From positions 78,076 to 142,075 of the forward strand of contig CAYLMA010000004.1 of assembly GCA_964384915.1 (NCBI GenBank): DNA of 64,000 bases, read 5' to 3'. Positions 9,120-17,811 of this stretch are shown here, piece after piece (the stretch's first letter is position 1; each line of letters opens with the position of its first letter). This DNA comes from Sulfurimicrobium sp964384915 (lineage in GTDB: Bacteria; Pseudomonadota; Gammaproteobacteria; Burkholderiales; Sulfuricellaceae). A program made the position numbers and the translations under genes. A model generated the notes under the pieces. That model did not search any database. It had not been told where the DNA came from and worked only from the letters and a program-made list of their open reading frames with translations.

Positions 9120-9135
9120 AGCAAAAACCATACCT
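9120..9135 (-). promoter_or_regulatory. Sigma-54 promoter for fliE operon
   Basis: On the minus strand the sequence AGGTATGGTTTTTGCT matches the sigma-54 consensus TGGCACG-N4-TTGC well. GG and GC are separated by exactly 10 bases, with the A and G of CACG and the full TTGC kept. It starts at the fleR stop codon. Transcription would begin near 9110, about 30 bases before the fliE ATG at 9080. The adjacent gene encodes a sigma-54 activator, which fits FleR-like control of class III flagellar genes. Confidence 0.75.
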
Positions 9136-10484
9136 TAATCACACTCGGCCTGCCCTGAGGCCGCGCCTTCTTCCCGATATTGCTGCAATTTGTAACGCAA
9201 GGTACGCTCGCTCATCCCCAGCCGCTGCGCGGCCAACTTGCGCGACCCCTTCACTGCGGCCAGCGCCTCCATGATATGCGCCCGCTCCAGCGACTTCATG
9301 TCCAACGGCGGCTCCCCAGTCAACTCTATCCCTGACGGGGACGGCTCTTTCCTCTCAGGCCGCGGCAAATGCAAGTGCTCAGCCTCGATCAAATCACCCG
9401 GCGCCAGAATCAGCGCGCGCTGTATGACGTTCTCAAGCTCCCTGATGTTACCCGGCCAGCCATATTGCGTCAATTGCCTTGCCGCCCCCTCTGACAGGGA
9501 AATTCCGGCGCGCCCGAAGCCGGCAGAAAAACGGCTGATAAACTGCTGCGCCAGCGGCACGATATCGGCAAGTCGCTCACGCAACGCGGGCACCTCCAGC
9601 GGGAACACATTCAAGCGGTAATACAGGTCTTCACGGAAACCGCCGCGCTTCACCTCGGCCACAAGGTCGCGATTGGAAGTAGCCAGCACGCGCACATCCA
9701 GAGGAATCGCCTTGCGCCCGCCGACACGCTCCACCTCCCTCTCCTGCAGTACGCGCAACAATTTGGCCTGTAGCGCCAGCGGCATTTCAGACACCTCGTC
9801 CAGCAGCAAGGTGCCGCCCTGAGCCTGCTCAAACTTGCCTGGCTGGGACTGCAGGGCGCCGGTAAAAGCCCCCTTTTCATAGCCAAACAAGGTCGCTTCC
9901 AGCAGATTCTCTGGGATGGCCGCGCAATTGATGGCCACGAAAGGACCGTCCGCATGCGGGGAAAAGCGGTGAATAAAACGCGCCACGACTTCCTTGCCGG
10001 TGCCGCTTTCGCCCGTAATCATGACAGTCGCCACGGTTGCAGCCACCCGCTGCGCCAGGGCAAACAGTTCGCGCGAACGCACATCTTCGGCAATCATTTC
10101 TACCGCCCCATCGGCGGGGGCCGGCAGCATGTAACGCACCACTTCGGCCAGCAAGGTATCCGGCTCAAAGGGCTTGGTCAGGTAATGGCACGCTCCTGCC
10201 CGCATCGCTTCCACCGCCTTGTCGATCATGCCGTAGGCAGTCATCAGCAACACCGGCAAATGCGGATAAGCACGCTTGATTTCGAGCAGCAGCGTGTGCC
10301 CATCCATCGGCTGCATCTGCACATCCGTCACCACCAGGCCAACGGTGCGGCGGCGCAGCATCTCCAGGGCGATCACGCCATCCGCAGCACTAACTGCCTC
10401 ATATCCGGACAGCGCAAGGGTGTCGCACAAGGCCTCGCGCAAATCCCTGTCATCCTCAACAATCAGAATCGGCAGTGTTTTCAT
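9135..10484 (-). CDS. fleR: Sigma-54-dependent response regulator of FleR/FlrC type
   Basis: This is an NtrC-family activator that would switch on sigma-54 flagellar promoters when phosphorylated. The 449-residue product has a receiver domain at 1-120 (acidic pair EDDRD, phospho-acceptor in VVTDVQMQPMDG, LTKPF). A central AAA+ domain follows, with Walker A GESGTGKE, the sigma-54-contact motif GAFTGA and the arginine-finger region. A Fis-type HTH at the end includes KLAAQRLGMSERTLRYKL. It is encoded after its likely partner kinase and immediately before fliE. Whether it should be named fleR, flrC or another family name is uncertain. Confidence 0.88.
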   Translation of the reverse strand: MKTLPILIVEDDRDLREALCDTLALSGYEAVSAADGVIALEMLRRRTVGLVVTDVQMQPMDGHTLLLEIKRAYPHLPVLLMTAYGMIDKAVEAMRAGACHYLTKPFEPDTLLAEVVRYMLPAPADGAVEMIAEDVRSRELFALAQRVAATVATVMITGESGTGKEVVARFIHRFSPHADGPFVAINCAAIPENLLEATLFGYEKGAFTGALQSQPGKFEQAQGGTLLLDEVSEMPLALQAKLLRVLQEREVERVGGRKAIPLDVRVLATSNRDLVAEVKRGGFREDLYYRLNVFPLEVPALRERLADIVPLAQQFISRFSAGFGRAGISLSEGAARQLTQYGWPGNIRELENVIQRALILAPGDLIEAEHLHLPRPERKEPSPSGIELTGEPPLDMKSLERAHIMEALAAVKGSRKLAAQRLGMSERTLRYKLQQYREEGAASGQAECD

Positions 10485-10651
10485 TTATCCTGGATATTCC
10501 ACAAATGCACGCGATGATTGCACAGGATTTTGTTCGGCAGGCGCATTATGCAAAGGAATAGCGTAATGTGATTCATAAGCCCAACCAAGAAAAGTGTCCT
10601 CACAAAGCACTAAAGACCGGCAAGAGCACAAGCGATTATTGAAACTTCGGT

Positions 10652-11821
10652 TCATGCTTGTTCCACCGGCAAGCACAGCACGAACTCACTCCCTTCTCCC
10701 AGGGTGGAGTGCGCCTCTACACTTCCACCATGAGCTTCAGCCACATTACGCACAATCGCCAGCCCAAGGCCAGTACCCTCGCTACGCGTAGTAAAGAAAG
10801 GCTCAAACAGCCGGCCGCTCACTGTCGCATCAAAACCTTGCCCAGTATCGCTCACGCTCAGTTGCAACGAACCGGTATCAAGCCACCTTGCCCGCAGCGC
10901 GACCCTACCGCCCGCGTCACAAGCCTGCAGGGCGTTTTCCAGGAGATTCAGCAACGCGCCGGTCAGCGCCTTGCGATCTGCGCGCAACAAGCAATCGGGG
11001 CAAAGATCCTCAACCATCAGGAAAACGCCGCGCTCAAGCATTTGCGGCTCCATGATCTGCGCCAGATCCGCCAGCAACCCCGACAACGGCAGAATCTCAC
11101 GCGCACCCGCCTGGCCCTTAACGAAAGACAGCATATCCTGAATCAGGTGCTCCAGATGGCGCAAACGCGCCACGGCCTTGCCCGCAAACCGGGTTCGATC
11201 CGTATCGGCCAGCCCCGGCTTGCTCAAGTTGGCGGTATACAGCAGCGCGGTAGCGAGCGGGGTACGCAGTTGATGCGCCAGGCCGGCGGCCATCTCGCCC
11301 ATTGCCGACAAGCGTTGATGGCGCTGCAACTCCCGTTCCATCTGGTGGGCCTCTGTTACATCATGCAACAGCACAATCTGCCCACCCAATCCATCCAGAG
11401 GATTGATCGAGAGATTGAGCAGGCGCGGCGAACCATCCGCAGCCGTCATTTCCCATTCATGCGGCGTAGCTGTCTGGCGCAGATTGCACGAAAGCGCCGC
11501 CTCCCACTCCCGCCCATCAATGTCCTCGCCCAGCAAGCGCCTCGCGGCAGCATTCGATTCGCTAATCCGACCCGCGCCATCCACCACCACCACACCTGCC
11601 GGCAGCGCCGCCAAAAGCATGGCCAGGCGCTGAGACAAGGCTTCCTTTTCTAAAAACTGGCGGCGCAATTCACCATTGGCTACGGCCAACTCGCCCGTCA
11701 GCCTTTCAACCTGACCCTGCAATTCGTGGTAGGCGCCGGTAAGTTGGGCCGAGGCCTCATTAAAAAGGCTGAACGCCTGCTCCAACTCCTGCGGACTGAT
11801 CTGCTTCATTCCATCGTTCAA
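10652..11821 (-). CDS. fleS: PAS-containing sensor histidine kinase of FleS/FlrB type
   Basis: This is a cytoplasmic histidine kinase, probably the phosphodonor of the FleR-like regulator encoded next. The 389-residue product has no membrane segment. It has an N-terminal coiled coil, a PAS domain at about 65-165 (VVVDGAGRISESNAAARRLLG), and a HisKA box RLSAMGEMAAGLAHQLRTPLA with the phospho-His in AHQLRTP. A HATPase domain follows with N box LLNLLENALQA, SDTGQGF and GTGLGLAIVRNVAEAHGG. Start is either TTG at 11821, with GGGGTG upstream, or ATG at 11809. FleS/FlrB proteins are likewise soluble PAS kinases. Confidence 0.85.
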   Translation of the reverse strand: MNDGMKQISPQELEQAFSLFNEASAQLTGAYHELQGQVERLTGELAVANGELRRQFLEKEALSQRLAMLLAALPAGVVVVDGAGRISESNAAARRLLGEDIDGREWEAALSCNLRQTATPHEWEMTAADGSPRLLNLSINPLDGLGGQIVLLHDVTEAHQMERELQRHQRLSAMGEMAAGLAHQLRTPLATALLYTANLSKPGLADTDRTRFAGKAVARLRHLEHLIQDMLSFVKGQAGAREILPLSGLLADLAQIMEPQMLERGVFLMVEDLCPDCLLRADRKALTGALLNLLENALQACDAGGRVALRARWLDTGSLQLSVSDTGQGFDATVSGRLFEPFFTTRSEGTGLGLAIVRNVAEAHGGSVEAHSTLGEGSEFVLCLPVEQA

Positions 11822-11932
11822 GCTTCACCCCACGCTCAACCAGCGGTCAAATTGGACCCATGCTTTTCAAGATTATATACCGGGATGATATGGCGAAAAA
11901 TGAAACCGCAGGCCCCACTAAACCAACATGGA

Positions 11933-11949
11933 CCCTGATACAATCAGGG
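11933..11949. other. Short perfect hairpin between fleS and the MCP gene
   Basis: CCCTGAT-ACA-ATCAGGG is a perfect 7-bp inverted repeat with a 3-base loop. It sits in the divergent promoter region of fleS and the MCP gene. There is no T-run on either side, so it is more likely an operator or chance hairpin than a terminator. Confidence 0.35.
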
Positions 11950-12069
11950 AATCCCCTATGATGATATCAGGCCGAACACCAATTAACAGATGAATCAGCG
12001 GCTAAGGGTATTTCCATGTACGAGTTAGAACCTGCACAATATTTGCTCTTCTTAAGAGGCACATCCATC

Positions 12070-13722
12070 ATGCTCAGCCGTTTGACCATCCGCTCCCGCC
12101 TTATCCTGCTTGCCGCCTTCATGTCCCTGCTGCTGGCGGGCAGCGGCACCACCGGCATGCTGGTCGTTGATTCATTTAGAAAATCAGCAATAGAAGCAAA
12201 TGAAAACCATTTGGCGCCCATCATCGAATTAAGCCAGATAGGCAGTCTCATGGCGCAGAACCGCGCGCTTATCCTCCTCGCATTGCAGCATGACCCTGCC
12301 GACCCATCGAGCAAGCTGCACGATCACGCCATCACCTCCCATACGGATGAAATCCTCAAGAACAAAGACAAAATCACCGAATTATGGCAGCAGTTCATGG
12401 AGCACGAATTGCCCCCGGAAGCCCGTAAACAGGCCGAAGAACATGGCGCGCAAAGAAAAAGATATGTAGTGGAAGGCCTGTTGCCGGCACGCGAATCCAT
12501 TCTCGCAGGCAAGTTCGACGAAGCTCATCGCATCACTGAAAGCGCAGTAACGCCCCATTTCAATGCCGCCAGCGAAACCCGCACCCGGTTATTCCAGCTC
12601 ATCATAGACGAGAACAAGCAGGCTATCGAGGAAGACGAGCAGCGTTTTTCACTGATCCGCAGCCTTACCATTGGCGGCATAGCAGGCGGCATCACCATTG
12701 GCATCATCGTCGCCTACCTCATTATCAGCGGCATTTCCCGCTCCATCACCGACCTGCGCCAGGCGATTACCCGCATGCAGGCCAGCAATGACCTGACCCT
12801 GCGCGCGCCGGTCCATGGCGGCGACGAAATCGCCCAGGCAGCACAGGCATTCAACGGCCTCGCCGCCACATTCCAGGGAATTATCCATGATGTCCATGCC
12901 AGTTCGGAGCAACTGGCCGAAGCCTCCACGCAACTCGCCACAACCGCACACAACGTTGCCCAGGGCTCAAACCGGCAAAGTGAAGCCGCCGCCAGCACTG
13001 CTGCCGCAGTGGAGGAAATGACGGTAAGCGTGGCATCGGTGGCGGACAATGCCGAAGAAGTGCGGAAAATGGCGCAGAACAGCCTGCAGGAAACAGCGAA
13101 AGGCAATGTCAGCCTGTCGGAACTGATCGGAGAGGTGAGCGAGGTCGAAACCGCCGTGGATGAAATTGCAAGCGCCGTAAATGAATTCGTGCATAGCACC
13201 AGCGTCATCACCAACATGACCAAACAGGTGAAGGACATCGCCGAACAGACCAATTTGCTAGCCCTGAACGCCGCCATCGAAGCGGCCCGGGCCGGCGAGC
13301 AGGGACGCGGCTTTGCCGTGGTGGCCGATGAAGTGCGCAAACTGGCGGAAAAATCGGCTCAATCTGCAAGCCAGATCGACGCGGTCACCCAAACACTCCA
13401 CGGCCAGTCCAGCGGCGTTGAGCACGCCATCGCGCGCGGCCAGAACTCCTTGCGCTCAAGCCAGGATCTTCTGGAAAATGTCGCAATGGTGCTGGCGGAA
13501 GCCAACAGCTCGGTAAGCGACGCCACTGGCGGCGTTGACAACATCACTGCCTCGGTCAACGAACAGAAATCGGCCGCCCATGAAATCGCCCAAAACGTTG
13601 AGAATATTGCGCAAATGGCGGAAATCAACAGCCAGGCCAGTAACGAGACTTCACGAGCCGCGCACCACCTGGAACAGCTTGCCGGCAAGCTGAACAGCAT
13701 CGTTGGGCGCTTCAGGGTTTGA
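12070..13722 (+). CDS. Methyl-accepting chemotaxis protein
   Basis: This is a membrane chemoreceptor that controls CheA. The 550-residue product has a membrane segment near residues 9-30, then a periplasmic four-helix-bundle-like ligand domain of about 150 residues. A second membrane segment (TIGGIAGGITIGIIVAYLII), a HAMP domain and the signalling hairpin follow, with the conserved tip EQTNLLALNAAIEAARAGEQ. There is no C-terminal NWETF-type CheR tether. I prefer the ATG at 12070 (MLSRLTIRSRL) over one 18 codons upstream, because it places a normal signal anchor at the N-terminus. The ligand cannot be told from sequence. Confidence 0.92.
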   Translation: MLSRLTIRSRLILLAAFMSLLLAGSGTTGMLVVDSFRKSAIEANENHLAPIIELSQIGSLMAQNRALILLALQHDPADPSSKLHDHAITSHTDEILKNKDKITELWQQFMEHELPPEARKQAEEHGAQRKRYVVEGLLPARESILAGKFDEAHRITESAVTPHFNAASETRTRLFQLIIDENKQAIEEDEQRFSLIRSLTIGGIAGGITIGIIVAYLIISGISRSITDLRQAITRMQASNDLTLRAPVHGGDEIAQAAQAFNGLAATFQGIIHDVHASSEQLAEASTQLATTAHNVAQGSNRQSEAAASTAAAVEEMTVSVASVADNAEEVRKMAQNSLQETAKGNVSLSELIGEVSEVETAVDEIASAVNEFVHSTSVITNMTKQVKDIAEQTNLLALNAAIEAARAGEQGRGFAVVADEVRKLAEKSAQSASQIDAVTQTLHGQSSGVEHAIARGQNSLRSSQDLLENVAMVLAEANSSVSDATGGVDNITASVNEQKSAAHEIAQNVENIAQMAEINSQASNETSRAAHHLEQLAGKLNSIVGRFRV

Positions 13723-13871
13723 AACTGCGCCAGGCTGGCGCCTCCATCACATGGGCTAAACCATTGGGCCGGAAGGGCCTTAATGCGCTTGACCATCCCG
13801 ATGTTTTGCCGTTAACTTCAACATAAAAACACAAAAATTCCGGCAATACACAGCAGCAAGGGGAAGCAGCG

Positions 13872-14494
13872 ATGAAAAAAAACCTGCCGGTTACCGCTAC
13901 CGAAACGGTTTACCGTGATAGCGCAGTACTGATTTCGAAAACCGACATGCGCGGCGTCATCACTTACGCCAATGCCGACTTTATTGAAGTCAGCGGCTAC
14001 AGCGAAAATGAACTGCTCGGCAAATCCCATAACCTCGTGCGCCACCCTGACATGCCGCCGGCCGCCTTTGCCGACCTGTGGCGTCAAATCCAGGCCGGCA
14101 AGCTGTGGCATGGCTTTGTAAAAAACCGCTGCAAGAACGGCGATTATTACTGGGTCGAGTCCAATGTATCTCCCAGCATTCCAGCGGGGTGGACGAATCC
14201 ATCGACAGCGGCCTGGCACACCTCGCCAACAGCCAGGAGGCGATGGAGAACCTGGCCATGGTTCTGGCCGGATCGGGAGAAACAGTCAAAAATGTAACAA
14301 AAGGCGTGGGCAATATCGCGACGGCCACCGACGAGGAAGTGAACACCAGCGCAGAAATCAGCCGCAACGTCGAAAGAATTGCATCCATCACCGAAAAAAA
14401 CAGCTCCGCCATCCACCACACCCTCGCCGCATCCGGCGAACTGGAAGAGATGGCGCATAATTTGAGAAACACCGTCAATCGCTTCAAGATATAA
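13872..14494 (+). pseudogene. Remnant of an Aer-like PAS chemoreceptor (internal deletion and frame change)
   Basis: The first part (13872 to about 14170) encodes a PAS domain of Aer type with VITYANADFIEVSGYSENEL and NGDYYWVESNVSP. After that the frame turns to junk. The second frame, ending at 14494, encodes the last ~105 residues of an MCP signalling domain, from SSGVDESIDSGLAHLANSQ to NTVNRFKI. It aligns with the end of the MCP encoded upstream. The membrane, HAMP and signalling-tip regions expected between them are gone. This indicates a deletion of some 300 codons joined out of frame near 14170-14190. No working receptor is likely, though a free PAS protein of 141 residues could still be made. 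Confidence 0.85.
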
Positions 14495-14558
14495 TGCAAC
14501 TGCGAGAAAAATTGGTTATCCTCCATTCGTAGCGGAACCCCTTGGAGTCAAAATTAAG

Positions 14559-15503
14559 ATGTCAGAACTGTTAAAACGCATTGATGCCCGTACCAAGCTC
14601 GCCGGCACCAACAAGCTGGAAATCCTGCTGTTCACCCTGGGCACCGATCAGAACAGCGGGCGCAAGGAAACTTTCGGCATCAATGTCTTCAAGGTCCGCG
14701 AAGTCATGCGCGTTCCGGAAATCACCCGTGCGCCGGACATGCCTCCTTCCGTGGAAGGCATGGTCAGCCTGCGCGGCGCGCTGGTGCCGGTGGTGGACCT
14801 GATTAAATACACTGGCATCGTGACCGGCGCCCCTCCTGAAATCATGATCGTCACCGAGTACAACTCCCGCACCCAAGGTTTCCTGGTGGAGAGCGTAGAC
14901 ACCATCCTGCGGCTTGACTGGTCGGAGATCAAGGTGCCGCCTGAAATGCTGACGGCGCAGATGGGCGGCTTGGTGACTGCCGTCACCCAACTTCAGGACG
15001 GCCGCCTGGTCATGCTGATGGACGTGGAGAAAATTCTCGCCGAGACCACCCATTACGACGAACACGAAATCATCTTTTCCAGCCTGGTACCCCTGCAGGA
15101 AGAACGCACCATCTTCTTCACCGACGATTCCCCGGTCGCGCGCAAGCAGATCGAGCGCACCCTGGAAGCCATGCATATCCGTTACCGCAGCGCCACCAAC
15201 GGCAAGCAGGCATGGGAAGAACTACAGCAGATCGCCGCGCGCGCCGAAGCCGCCAAGCAGCCCGTCAAAAGCCTCATCCAACTGGTGCTGACCGATGTGG
15301 AAATGCCGGAAATGGACGGCTACATCCTCACCAAGAACATCAAGAGCGACCCGCGTTTTGCCGGCATTCCGGTCATCATGCATTCCTCGCTTTCCGGCGC
15401 ATCGAACCAGGAACTGGGGCGCTCGGTGGGGGTGGACGAGTATGTCTCGAAATTCGAACCCGCCAAGCTGTCTGAAATCCTTACCCGCCGCTTAATGAGT
15501 TGA
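14559..15503 (+). CDS. cheV: Chemotaxis coupling protein CheV (copy 1)
   Basis: CheV is a CheW-like adaptor fused to a receiver domain; it couples receptors to CheA and buffers phosphate. The 314-residue product has a CheW-like domain at about 20-165 (ETFGINVFKVREVMRVPEI, GMVSLRGALVPVVDL). The receiver domain spans about 185-310 (FFTDDSPVARKQIERTL, phospho-Asp in VLTDVEMPEMDGY). It lies 19 bases upstream of a second cheV. The receiver carries an Ala/Lys-rich insert (AARAEAAKQPVKS) shared in position with the second copy. Confidence 0.93.
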   Translation: MSELLKRIDARTKLAGTNKLEILLFTLGTDQNSGRKETFGINVFKVREVMRVPEITRAPDMPPSVEGMVSLRGALVPVVDLIKYTGIVTGAPPEIMIVTEYNSRTQGFLVESVDTILRLDWSEIKVPPEMLTAQMGGLVTAVTQLQDGRLVMLMDVEKILAETTHYDEHEIIFSSLVPLQEERTIFFTDDSPVARKQIERTLEAMHIRYRSATNGKQAWEELQQIAARAEAAKQPVKSLIQLVLTDVEMPEMDGYILTKNIKSDPRFAGIPVIMHSSLSGASNQELGRSVGVDEYVSKFEPAKLSEILTRRLMS

Positions 15504-15522
15504 CTTTTCCAGGACCGACATC

Positions 15523-16461
15523 ATGACGACCCAAGCCCATGCCGCGCTGATCGAATCGGTTGATGCCCGCACCAAGCTGGCCGGCTCCAACAAGATGGAG
15601 ATTCTCCTGTTCACGCTGGGAACGGGAGAATATTTCGGCATCAACGTGTTCAAGGTACGCGAGGTATCGCAAACGCCCTTCATCACCAAGACACCCCACA
15701 TGCCGGGCGGCGTGCTGGGAGTGATCTCGCTGCGCGGCAACATCATCCCGGTGCTGGCACTGGCGGATTTCATGCAGCTCGACAACGTGCCTGAAGGCAC
15801 GGGCCAGACCATGATTGTTACTGAGTACAGCAAGCACACGCAGGGGTTTTTGGTATATGAAGTGGATCGTATCGTGCGTGTCGACTGGGAAAAAATCAAA
15901 CCGCCGCAATCCATGCTGGCAGGCGCCGAGGGATTGATCACGGCCATCACCGAACTTCCAGACGGGCGCCTGGTATCGATTATCGACGTGGAACAGATCC
16001 TGGTGAATGCGCTCGGCATGGAGGCGATTCCTGAGCTGGTTCCGATTGACATGTCGCCGGAACAATACCTGTTCTTTGTCGATGACTCCGCCATCGCGCG
16101 CAAGGAAATCATGATGACCCTGGACAAGCTGGCAGTCCCTTATCAACAGGCAAACAACGGCAACGAAGCATGGGAAAAACTGCAGAATCTCGCGGCGCGC
16201 GCGCAGCACGACGGCATGCCGGTCAGCAGCCTGATCAGCCTGATCCTGACCGATGCCGAAATGCCCGAAATGGATGGCTACGTTCTCACCAAGAAGATCA
16301 AGAGCGACCGCCGTTTTGAGGGAATCCCGGTAGTCATGCACTCCTCCCTGTCTTCAGATGCCAACCGCAGCATGGGGAAAGCGGTGGGAGTGGATGCCTA
16401 TGTGGCCAAATTCGACCCCACGGTCCTGGCTGAAACGCTGCGGCCGTTGTTGATGAAATAA
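15523..16461 (+). CDS. cheV: Chemotaxis coupling protein CheV (copy 2)
   Basis: This second CheV of 312 residues has the same architecture: CheW-like domain (YFGINVFKVREVSQTPFI, GVISLRGNIIPVLAL), then receiver (FVDDSAIARKEIMMTLDKL, phospho-Asp in LTDAEMPEMDGY). It is clearly a paralogue of the preceding gene, but differs enough to be an old duplication. Two CheV proteins in tandem suggest that different receptor sets are coupled to one CheA. No separate cheW lies in the window. Confidence 0.93.
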   Translation: MTTQAHAALIESVDARTKLAGSNKMEILLFTLGTGEYFGINVFKVREVSQTPFITKTPHMPGGVLGVISLRGNIIPVLALADFMQLDNVPEGTGQTMIVTEYSKHTQGFLVYEVDRIVRVDWEKIKPPQSMLAGAEGLITAITELPDGRLVSIIDVEQILVNALGMEAIPELVPIDMSPEQYLFFVDDSAIARKEIMMTLDKLAVPYQQANNGNEAWEKLQNLAARAQHDGMPVSSLISLILTDAEMPEMDGYVLTKKIKSDRRFEGIPVVMHSSLSSDANRSMGKAVGVDAYVAKFDPTVLAETLRPLLMK

Positions 16462-16499
16462 CAGGTAGTGGACACTGAGAAGCACTAACTGGAGTAACT

Positions 16500-16892
16500 A
16501 TGGTAAATAAGAATTTAAAGATCCTGGTCGTGGATGATTTCTCCACAATGCGCCGAATAGTGCGCAACCTGCTAAAGGAACTGGGCTTTACGAACGTCGA
16601 CGAAGCAGAAGATGGCGTGGTGGCACTCAGCAAACTCAAGGGCGGCAGTTTCGAGTTTGTCGTAAGCGACTGGAACATGCCCAACATGACAGGCATCGAG
16701 TTGCTACGCGAGATACGCGCGGATGCCTCGCTCAAGCATCTTCCGGTGATGATGGTGACCGCCGAAGCCAAGAAGGAAAACATCATCGAAGCGGCTCAGG
16801 CAGGCGCCAGCGGTTATATCGTGAAGCCGTTCACGGCGGCGACACTGGAAGAAAAACTGAACAAGGTGTTCGAGAAAATGGTCGCCAAGTAA
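16500..16892 (+). CDS. cheY: Chemotaxis response regulator CheY
   Basis: CheY carries the signal from CheA to FliM. The 130-residue single-domain product has the acidic pair at Asp12-Asp13 (VVDDFSTMRR), phospho-acceptor Asp57 (VVSDWNMPNMTG), the conserved Thr in MMVTAEA and Lys109 in GYIVKPF. Length and motifs match enteric CheY closely. It lies between cheV and cheZ. Confidence 0.96.
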   Translation: MVNKNLKILVVDDFSTMRRIVRNLLKELGFTNVDEAEDGVVALSKLKGGSFEFVVSDWNMPNMTGIELLREIRADASLKHLPVMMVTAEAKKENIIEAAQAGASGYIVKPFTAATLEEKLNKVFEKMVAK

Positions 16893-16987
16893 GGCACATG
16901 CCAGGGATTACCGCATATCCAGCAGCAGCGCATGGCGGAAATCGAACAAAATCTTTGAAAAACAGGTATAGCAAGGGGAGGTGACGA

Positions 16988-17764
16988 GTGAGTAACACGC
17001 CACAGAACAACGGTGATTCAGACGATCTGGAAGCACTGTTTGACAGCATCGTAATGGCAAGCCAGAACACTGAACCACCTGCTGAAGCAAAGCCACAGGA
17101 ATCTTCAGCAACCGATGCTGGCACGGCAACAATCGTCGATAGCGGCGAAGAGCCTTCCGGCGACAAAGTGTTTTCCTCATTGGGCCAAATGACGCGAAAA
17201 CTGCACGACACGCTGCGCGAACTGGGCTACGACAAGACACTGGAGAGGGCAGTTGAAGGCCTGATTCCGGACACGCGCGACCGCCTCAACTATATCGCTG
17301 TCAAGACAGAACAGGCCGCTGAACGGGCGCTCTCCGCAACGGAAGTTGCCCAGCCGCTGCAGGAAAGAATTGAATCCGGCGCCTCCGCTCTATCGGTGAA
17401 ATGGGACCGGATGTTCAGCAACCAGCTGAGCGTGGACGAATTCAAGCAACTGGTAACGGATACCCGCAGTTACCTCCATGAGGTACCCAAACACACCCAG
17501 GCCACCAATGCACAGTTGATGGAAATCATGATGGCCCAGGATTTTCAGGACCTGACCGGCCAGGTGATCAAAAAAGTCATCGATCTGGCGCAGCAGGTGG
17601 AATCACAATTGCTTCAATTGCTGATCGACAGCACTCCGGCAGAAAAACGCTGCGAAGTGGATATTGGCCTACTGAACGGGCCGGTCGTGAATGCCGAAGG
17701 CCGTACCGATGTCGTCACCAACCAGCAGCAGGTAGATGATCTGCTTGAGAGCCTGGGATTCTGA
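16988..17764 (+). CDS. cheZ: CheY-P phosphatase CheZ
   Basis: CheZ removes phosphate from CheY. The 258-residue product begins with GTG at 16988, with GGGGAGGTGAC just upstream. It has an acidic Ser-rich N-terminus and a long helical hairpin. The catalytic segment is AQDFQDLTGQVIKKVIDLA, with the active Gln in DLTGQ, and a flexible linker leads to the CheY-binding tail DDLLESLGF. CheZ is typical of beta- and gammaproteobacteria. It lies between cheY and cheA. Confidence 0.95.
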   Translation: MSNTPQNNGDSDDLEALFDSIVMASQNTEPPAEAKPQESSATDAGTATIVDSGEEPSGDKVFSSLGQMTRKLHDTLRELGYDKTLERAVEGLIPDTRDRLNYIAVKTEQAAERALSATEVAQPLQERIESGASALSVKWDRMFSNQLSVDEFKQLVTDTRSYLHEVPKHTQATNAQLMEIMMAQDFQDLTGQVIKKVIDLAQQVESQLLQLLIDSTPAEKRCEVDIGLLNGPVVNAEGRTDVVTNQQQVDDLLESLGF

Positions 17765-17811
17765 GCCATGCAATGGGACCAAGGCGTCAATAACAGCACA
17801 GGGGAGAAATC

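Noticed and set aside
10485..10676. A 63-codon minus-strand frame between fleS and fleR
   Set aside because: It overlaps the fleS end and shows no family resemblance or good ribosome-binding site; more likely untranslated spacer.
12016..12069. Longer N-terminus for the MCP (18 extra codons)
   Set aside because: The added residues precede a normal membrane-anchor start at 12070 and do not resemble any receptor N-terminus.
13728..13745. GC-rich palindrome GGCGCCAGCCTGGCGC-like after the MCP gene as a terminator
   Set aside because: No T-run follows and the stem has no proper loop, so a terminator is not supported.
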